From DASVTU01 sp036387415 (GTDB lineage: Bacteria; Acidobacteriota; Blastocatellia; Pyrinomonadales; Pyrinomonadaceae), in the NCBI GenBank assembly GCA_036387415.1, contig DASVTU010000008.1, positions 1 through 64,000 on the forward strand: DNA of 64,000 nucleotides, written 5' to 3'. Of this stretch, positions 58,812 through 64,000 are shown piece by piece. Every line of letters starts with the position of its first letter. Within the stretch, counting starts at the first letter, position 1. The notes beneath the pieces were generated by a model. It had not been told where the DNA came from and ran no database searches. It worked only from the letters and a program-made list of their open reading frames with translations. Both the position numbers and the translations under genes were made by a program.

Positions 58812-61800
58812 TCATTCTATCGAAAAATATTTCGCCTCATCGTGATGCACGATGATGGCGGAGGTCGATTGTTCGGGCACAAGCTGAAATTCGTCGCTGA
58901 GTTCGACATCAATGCGCGCGGGGTCGAGCAGCGCAAATAGTTTGGTCTGGTCTTCGAGATTCGGGCAGGCCGGATAACCGAAGCTGAAACGCGAGCCTTG
59001 ATAGCCCTGATGAAAGAGCTTCGCCAACTCCGGCGAATCGCTTCCGGCAATCCCTAACTCCTCGCGCATGCGCTTGTGCCATAGTTCGGCCAACGCTTCG
59101 GCGCTCTCCACGCTCAGCCCGTGAAAATAGAGATAGTCGGCGTAGCTGTCGGATTTGAACAATTCGTGTGCATAGGCGCTGGCGCGACGTCCGACCGTAA
59201 CGAGATGAAAGCCAACCACGTCGATGCGTCCAGACTCCTCCGACGCGAAGTAGTCCGCGAGACACAGACGCTTGCCCGAAGGCTGTCGCGGAAAAGTAAA
59301 ACGCACGCGTTCGGTCTGTTCGTCCGACTCGTAGACGATGAGGTCGTTGCCCGACGACTGGCAAGGAAAATATCCGTAGACCACGCGCGGCACAATCAAC
59401 CCTTCGCGCTTCGAGCGTTCCTTCAATTCATCATAGACGGGGCGTACCTTCGCCGCGACAAACGCGCGATATTCATCATTCGTCTTGCGCCCCTGCTTAA
59501 ACTGCCATTGGCCTTTGAACAAGGCTGTCTCGTTGACGAAGCTGAAAACGTCGTCCAGCGAAACGTCTTCAACCACGCGCGACCCGTAAAACGGCGCACG
59601 CGGAATCGGCGCATGCTGATTAACTTCGGAACGCTTCGTCTCCGTCGTGTCGCCCACGGCGCGACGTGCGGCGCGCGGCTTGGTCGTCGGCGCGCGAATG
59701 CCGAGTTTGGCATCTTCGCCAACGAGGTCTTCCGCATCATCCGCGCTCGCTTGGTCTAAAGCCGGAATAATGGATTCTACCGTCGCGGCGCTGCTTACGT
59801 TTGCGTCAGTCGTGGCTCTAGCAGCCACGTTTGCTGCAACTTCCGCCGTCGCTTGTTGGTTCGCATCTCCAGCGAGGCCGTCCATCGTGTGGAGGCCGTC
59901 GAAGGCATCTTTGGCGTAGAAAAGTTGCCCTCGATAGATGGATTTGAGGTCGTCTTCGACGTAACGACGCGTGAGCGCCGCGCCGCCGAGCACGACGGGC
60001 ACGCTGATGCCTCGCTCGTTCAAAACCTCAAGATTCTCCTTCATGATGAGCGTCGATTTGACGAGCAGCCCGCTCATGCCGATGGCGTCGGCCTTGTGTT
60101 CGTCGAAGGCTTGTATGATGTTTTCGACTGGCTGCTTGATGCCGAGATTGACGACGCGATAACCGTTGTTGGTCAGGATAATGTCAACGAGATTTTTGCC
60201 GATGTCGTGGACATCACCTTTGACCGTCGCCAGAACCATCGTGCCTTTAGCCGTCGCGCCGCCCTTCTTCTCCATGAAGGGTTCGAGAAACTTGACCGCC
60301 GCCTTCATCACCTCCGCCGACTGAAGCACGAAGGGCAACTGCATCTGTCCGCTGCCGAAGAGGTCGCCGACCACCTTCATGCCGTCGAGAAGGATGGTGT
60401 TGATGATGTCGAGCGCGGAATAGCTCTTGAGCGCGACGTTTAACTGTTCTTCCAGACCAATCTTTTCGCCGTCGATGATGTGATGCTTGAGACGTTCTTC
60501 GACGGGCAAGTGGCTCTCGTCCTTCTTCTCCTTCTTGGTCGAGACGCCCTCGAAGAGTGTGGTGAACTCTGTGAGCGGGTCGTACGTGCAAACGTCGCCG
60601 TCGAAACGTCGTTCGTCGTAAATCAACTCGCGCGCCACCTTCAACTCGCGTTCGCCGATACGATTGAGCGGCAGGATTTTGCTCGCATTCACAATCGCCG
60701 CATCAAGTCCCGCCTCGACCGCTTCATGCAGAAAGACGGAATTCAAGACGACGCGCGACGCCGGATTGAGTCCGAACGAAACATTCGACACGCCGAGCAG
60801 CGTGAAACAACCCGGAAGCGACGCCTTGATGCGGCGGATGCCTTCGATGGTTTCGGCGGCGTTGCGGCGGTCTTCTTCGATGCCCGTGGAGATGGGGAGC
60901 GCAAGCGAATCGAAGAAGATGTCGTCGGCGGGCAAACCAAACTGCTCCGTCGCCTGTCTGTATGCGCGCTCGGCAATCCTGTACTTCCCTTCGGCGGTGC
61001 GCGCCATGCCCTCTTCGTCAATCGTCCCGATAACGACGCTCGCGCCGTACTCCTGCGCCAGTTCGATAACTTTGGCGAAACGCGGCTCGCCGTCTTCATA
61101 GTTGGTCGAATTCAAGATGCACTTGCCGCCCGCGTGCTGCAAGCCCGCTTCCATCTTCTGCCATTCAGTCGAATCGAACATTAGAGGAATGGTGACGTTG
61201 GTGACGAGCCGCGAGGCGAGTTCGTGCATATCCGCCTCGCCGTCGCGCCCGACGAAATCGACGTTCACGTCCAGAATATGCGCGCCCTCGCGCACCTGCT
61301 CTTTAGCGAGCGAGACGAGGCCGTCCCAATCTTCGGCGTTGAGAAGGTCGCGCATCTTCTTCGAGCCGCTGGCGTTGACGCGCTCGCCGATGATGAGAAA
61401 CGAAGTGTCTTGACGGTAAGGCTGCTGGATGTAGAGCGACGAGGCGGCGGCCACGCGCGGCACTTCGCGGCGTTGCGGCGTGACATCGCGTACGGCTTCG
61501 ACCACCGCCTTCATGTGCGCGGGCGTCGTGCCGCAGCAACCGCCGACGACGTTGACACCGAGGTCGCGCGCAAAGTGCAAGAGGTCTTCGGCGAGCGACG
61601 TGGGAGTCTCTTTGTAGTGCGCGTGACCGCCGACGTTTTCCGGTATCCCCGCGTTCGGAATCACAGAGACGGGAAACTTCGAGTTCTGGCAGAGATAGCG
61701 GACATTTTCGCTCATCTGCTTCGGCCCCGTCGCGCAGTTCATGCCGACGACATCGATGGGGAAAGGTTCGAGCGTCGTCAAGGCCGCGCTAATTTCCGTC

Positions 61801-62399
61801 CCCATAAGCATCGTGCCGGTCTGCTCAATCGTCACCTGCGCTATTACGGGCACACGCCGTTTCAACGACGCGAAAGTCTCGAAGATGGCGGCGAGCGCCG
61901 ATTTGGTTTGCAAAAGGTCTTGACAGGTTTCGACGATGAGGATGTCCGCGCCCCCGTCCAAGAGGCCGCGCGCCTGTTCGGCATAAGTGGCTTTCATGTC
62001 GAGGAAACTGATGTGGCCGAGGCTCGGCAACTTGGTCGTCGGCCCCATCGAACCCGCAACCCAACGCGGCTTCTCTTTGGTCGAATAATCCGACGCGACG
62101 CGACGCGCGAGCTGGGCGGCCTTGAGATTCAACTCGTAGGCGCGTTCCGCGATGTCGTACTCGGCGAGCACGATAGAGGTTGAGCCAAACGAATCAGTCT
62201 CAATCACGTCGCAGCCCGCTTCGAGAAAGCCCGCGTGCACGCGCTCGACCGCTTCCGGTTTGGTGACGACCAGAAACTCGTTGCAACCGTCGAGTCCGCC
62301 GAAATCATCAGGCGTCAGATTCTGCACCTGAATATTCGTTCCCATCGCGCCGTCGAAAACGACGATTCGCTCCTTCAATGTTTCAAGAAAATCGTTCAT
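58812..62399 (-). CDS. metH: Cobalamin-dependent methionine synthase MetH
   Basis: A 1195-residue full-length enzyme methylating homocysteine to methionine with 5-methyltetrahydrofolate. Homocysteine domain (about 1-330): DGAMGTNIQ, zinc-binding Cys in GMNCATGP and GGCCGTTP. Folate domain (about 335-610): GERVNASGS and NVDF. B12 cap and binding (about 625-890): DVHDIGKN with the cobalt-ligating His, then SGLLVKS. Activation domain (about 990-1195): GFHLVTVG, ADYLYFHGLSVE, RFSFGYPACP. An Ala/Thr-rich linker (about 890-960) between the last two is longer than usual. ATG 62399 follows GGGAAGAG; the longer frame upstream has no family sequence. Confidence 0.96.
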   Translation of the reverse strand: MNDFLETLKERIVVFDGAMGTNIQVQNLTPDDFGGLDGCNEFLVVTKPEAVERVHAGFLEAGCDVIETDSFGSTSIVLAEYDIAERAYELNLKAAQLARRVASDYSTKEKPRWVAGSMGPTTKLPSLGHISFLDMKATYAEQARGLLDGGADILIVETCQDLLQTKSALAAIFETFASLKRRVPVIAQVTIEQTGTMLMGTEISAALTTLEPFPIDVVGMNCATGPKQMSENVRYLCQNSKFPVSVIPNAGIPENVGGHAHYKETPTSLAEDLLHFARDLGVNVVGGCCGTTPAHMKAVVEAVRDVTPQRREVPRVAAASSLYIQQPYRQDTSFLIIGERVNASGSKKMRDLLNAEDWDGLVSLAKEQVREGAHILDVNVDFVGRDGEADMHELASRLVTNVTIPLMFDSTEWQKMEAGLQHAGGKCILNSTNYEDGEPRFAKVIELAQEYGASVVIGTIDEEGMARTAEGKYRIAERAYRQATEQFGLPADDIFFDSLALPISTGIEEDRRNAAETIEGIRRIKASLPGCFTLLGVSNVSFGLNPASRVVLNSVFLHEAVEAGLDAAIVNASKILPLNRIGERELKVARELIYDERRFDGDVCTYDPLTEFTTLFEGVSTKKEKKDESHLPVEERLKHHIIDGEKIGLEEQLNVALKSYSALDIINTILLDGMKVVGDLFGSGQMQLPFVLQSAEVMKAAVKFLEPFMEKKGGATAKGTMVLATVKGDVHDIGKNLVDIILTNNGYRVVNLGIKQPVENIIQAFDEHKADAIGMSGLLVKSTLIMKENLEVLNERGISVPVVLGGAALTRRYVEDDLKSIYRGQLFYAKDAFDGLHTMDGLAGDANQQATAEVAANVAARATTDANVSSAATVESIIPALDQASADDAEDLVGEDAKLGIRAPTTKPRAARRAVGDTTETKRSEVNQHAPIPRAPFYGSRVVEDVSLDDVFSFVNETALFKGQWQFKQGRKTNDEYRAFVAAKVRPVYDELKERSKREGLIVPRVVYGYFPCQSSGNDLIVYESDEQTERVRFTFPRQPSGKRLCLADYFASEESGRIDVVGFHLVTVGRRASAYAHELFKSDSYADYLYFHGLSVESAEALAELWHKRMREELGIAGSDSPELAKLFHQGYQGSRFSFGYPACPNLEDQTKLFALLDPARIDVELSDEFQLVPEQSTSAIIVHHDEAKYFSIE

Positions 62400-62465
62400 G
62401 CTCTTCCCGTCATCCTCTCCGGCGACTTCGCTTCCCACAACCCCGCGTCCGGCACATAAGAGAAA

Positions 62466-62487
62466 CCCCGCGCCAAACAACGCGGGG
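62466..62487 (-). terminator. Hairpin in the metH leader
   Basis: CCCCGCG/CGCGGGG stem with an eight-base loop, followed on the minus strand by GTTTCTCTT. It lies 66 bases before metH and downstream of the candidate promoter, so it could be a leader attenuator or part of a regulatory RNA. I recognise no known riboswitch core. Confidence 0.45.
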
Positions 62488-62598
62488 CATTTCGTAAAGA
62501 AACTTGACGAAACGGGTCTGTGGAAAGACTTGGCCGAGCTGTTTAGCTGTTTATTTTACGTGGCCGCAAGTCGCCTTAACTCACCACGTTTGACCACC

Positions 62599-62627
62599 AT
62601 TGAAACACCGCCCGCAAGTCATGTCAA
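62599..62627 (-). promoter_or_regulatory. Candidate metH promoter
   Basis: On the minus strand, TTGACA (62627-62622) and TTCAAT (62604-62599) are 17 bases apart. The -35 is exact; the -10 matches four of six. It would give a leader of about 190 bases. Confidence 0.45.
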
Positions 62628-62815
62628 GAGGATGAAACTCTCCCTCGCCCCATCTCAAGAACAGCGCACAACTTAGCCAGCCCTGCTGTATAATCGTCGC
62701 CGCTCAAGAGCAACGTCAAATTGTTCATCGTTATGTGTCGGGCGCGTCGGTTGGCGTCTCGCACTGGATGGCTATATTAGGTTGCTGCGTTTATGATGTG
62801 CGGAGGAGGACGATT

Positions 62816-63241
62816 ATGAAAAGAAAAGCTTCAGCGGTTTGGGAAGGTGGAATCAAGGATGGTAAAGGCAGGATTTCGACGGCGAGCGGGGTTTTATCCG
62901 ACACGCAATATTCATTCAGCACTCGCTTTGAAGATGGCATCGGCACTAATCCAGAAGAGTTGATTGCGGCGGCGCATGCGGGTTGTTTTTCGATGGCGTT
63001 GTCGGGTCAATTGGGCAACGCGGGGATGACGGCGCAGAGCATCAACACGACGGCGACGGTGACACTCGATAAGACCGACGCAGGGTTTACCATCACAGCC
63101 GTCCATCTGGATGTGACCGCGAGGATTCCGGGCGCGGAGCAAGCGGCGTTCGAGACGGCGGCTAATAATGCTAAAGCGGGTTGTCCCGTGTCGCGTCTGC
63201 TCAAGGCGGAGATTACGATGGATGCGCGGCTCGAATCTTAG
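62816..63241 (+). CDS. OsmC-family peroxiredoxin-like protein
   Basis: A 141-residue OsmC/Ohr-type protein likely to reduce organic hydroperoxides. The two redox cysteines sit in AAAHAGCFSMAL (about 57) and AKAGCPVSRLL (about 123), with the typical central helices between. The start at ATG 62816 is fixed by a strong GGAGGAGG ribosome site; the open frame to 62735 has no family sequence. It stands alone, rightward, 60 bases before coaD. Confidence 0.93.
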   Translation: MKRKASAVWEGGIKDGKGRISTASGVLSDTQYSFSTRFEDGIGTNPEELIAAAHAGCFSMALSGQLGNAGMTAQSINTTATVTLDKTDAGFTITAVHLDVTARIPGAEQAAFETAANNAKAGCPVSRLLKAEITMDARLES

Positions 63242-63299
63242 TCTGACCCACATATTGACCCACGACTATTGACCAATGACTAACGACGATTACTGACGA
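63242..63299. repeat. Intergenic degenerate tandem words
   Basis: Repeats of TATTGACC and GACTA-type words (CATATTGACCC, CTATTGACC, AATGACTAACGAC, ACTGACGAC). It resembles one arm of the palindromes at 49-59 kb, but without an opposing arm. Confidence 0.5.
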
Positions 63300-63302
63300 C
63301 AT

Positions 63303-63797
63303 ATGCGGCGTGCCATCTATCCCGGTTCGTTCGACCCTGTGACCAACGGGCATCTCGACATCATTGCGCGCGGGTGCAAGTTGTTTGATGAGATTATCAT
63401 CGCCATTTTGGTCAACCCGGAGAAGCGTCCGCTCTTTTCGGTCGATGAGCGGCGCGACATGTTGGAAGAGGCGCTCGACGAGATTGATAGCGCCGCATGT
63501 CGTTTGCGTGTCGATTGGTTTCAGGGGTTGCTGGTTAAGTATGCGCGCGAACAGAGCGCGGACGCGATTGTGCGCGGCATCCGTGCGATTTCGGATTACG
63601 AGTATGAATTGCAGATGGCGTTGATGAACCGGAGGCAAGACCCGCGCATCGAAACCGTCTTCATGATGTCGGCAGAGGATTATAGTTACGTCAGTTCGCG
63701 TCTCGTCAAAGAGGTCTTCCAACTGGGCGGCAAGATTGAAGGGCTGGTGCCGTTTTCGGTGGAAGAACGGATGCGGAAGAAGTTTAATAAAGTCTGA
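63303..63797 (+). CDS. coaD: Phosphopantetheine adenylyltransferase CoaD
   Basis: A 164-residue enzyme of coenzyme A synthesis, transferring AMP from ATP to 4'-phosphopantetheine. The nucleotidyltransferase motif is GSFDPVTNGHLD (TxGH), with the family motif VRGIRAISDYEYEL (about 86-99) and the C-terminal YSYVSSRLVKEV. Length is typical. CoA made this way also supplies phosphopantetheine for the carrier domains of the NRPS-PKS, but this is a general housekeeping gene. The start codon at 63303 is the first residue of a normal family N-terminus. Confidence 0.96.
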   Translation: MRRAIYPGSFDPVTNGHLDIIARGCKLFDEIIIAILVNPEKRPLFSVDERRDMLEEALDEIDSAACRLRVDWFQGLLVKYAREQSADAIVRGIRAISDYEYELQMALMNRRQDPRIETVFMMSAEDYSYVSSRLVKEVFQLGGKIEGLVPFSVEERMRKKFNKV

Positions 63798-63915
63798 AAT
63801 CGTCTGCGTCATCGCGTGATATACTCGCGTCGTTTTCCGAGTCTAAACCTCGCACGAAGCAACCACGCAGGCACGCATCGACGCCTGCGTCTCTATCGAA
63901 CGGAGGGACGAAAGA

Positions 63916-64000
63916 ATGCCTAGAGGCGATAAGTCGAAGTACACGGACAAGCAGGAACGACAGGCCGAACACATCGAAGAAGGTTACAGAGAGCGCGGCG
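63916..64000 (+). CDS. Small basic protein, truncated by window edge
   Basis: Only 28 codons are visible: MPRGDKSKYTDKQERQAEHI and on. This resembles the short Lys/Glu-rich proteins often annotated as plasmid-stabilisation or ChaB-neighbour proteins in soil bacteria. GGAGGG lies 8 bases before the ATG. No further judgement is possible. Confidence 0.6.
   Translation, partial: MPRGDKSKYTDKQERQAEHIEEGYRERG

Noticed and set aside
1..64000. CRISPR array, tRNA or insertion sequence in the window
   Set aside because: No regularly spaced repeats with unique spacers and no transposase was seen; the repeats found are attC sites or intergenic palindromes. A tRNA cannot be fully excluded without a dedicated scan.

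Overview
The window looks like a chromosomal segment from a GC-rich, soil-type bacterium, most probably an Acidobacteriota member near the Blastocatellia. That placement is an inference from gene content: a GWxTD-domain protein, an ElbD-like ether-lipid enzyme, many CheB/CheR and receiver proteins, and large secondary-metabolism genes. No rRNA or other taxonomic marker is present.

Left (1-3241): an integron. A tyrosine recombinase with the IntI-specific extra segment reads rightward at 2288-3241. An attI-like core and candidate promoters lie just upstream. To its left are five attC sites carrying leftward cassettes, three of which have no convincing ORF. Next (3377-11319) is a signalling block: a Crp/Fnr regulator, a degenerate receiver, a PAS-like protein, a CheY-like receiver, and a NarL-type regulator translationally coupled to a 1523-residue CheB-CheR-PAS-histidine kinase fusion.

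11.8-18.5 kb: a second run of leftward genes separated by attC-like sites but with no integrase (a CALIN-like array). It encodes an AT-rich ACT/membrane protein, an AP2-domain protein, a GNAT acetyltransferase, a GWxTD protein, a DUF418 membrane protein and a DUF5694-like lipoprotein or secreted protein. A secreted trypsin-like protease follows at 18514-19377.

20.4-46.7 kb: a hybrid lipopeptide NRPS-PKS cluster. The predicted line is FAAL-ACP-C-[split A]-PCP, three C-A-PCP modules, a C-A-PCP module whose A domain is interrupted twice (luciferase-like monooxygenase between A4 and A5, FkbM methyltransferase between A8 and A10), then one malonyl-type PKS module in the unusual order KS-AT-KR-DH-ACP. 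No thioesterase, MbtH or phosphopantetheinyl transferase is present. The first A domain is broken between two reading frames, so the line may be damaged, split or mis-sequenced.

46.8-58.7 kb: a secreted M43-like metalloprotease, then a lipid block resembling the myxobacterial elb ether-lipid genes: HAD hydrolase, LarA/DUF2088 protein, a four-domain acyl reductase-AMP ligase-ACP-PlsC fusion, an extended SDR, a diacylglycerol-kinase-like enzyme and a PlsC acyltransferase. The spacers here carry long imperfect palindromes built from short repeated words. The right end is housekeeping: metH, an OsmC-family protein, coaD and the start of a small basic protein.
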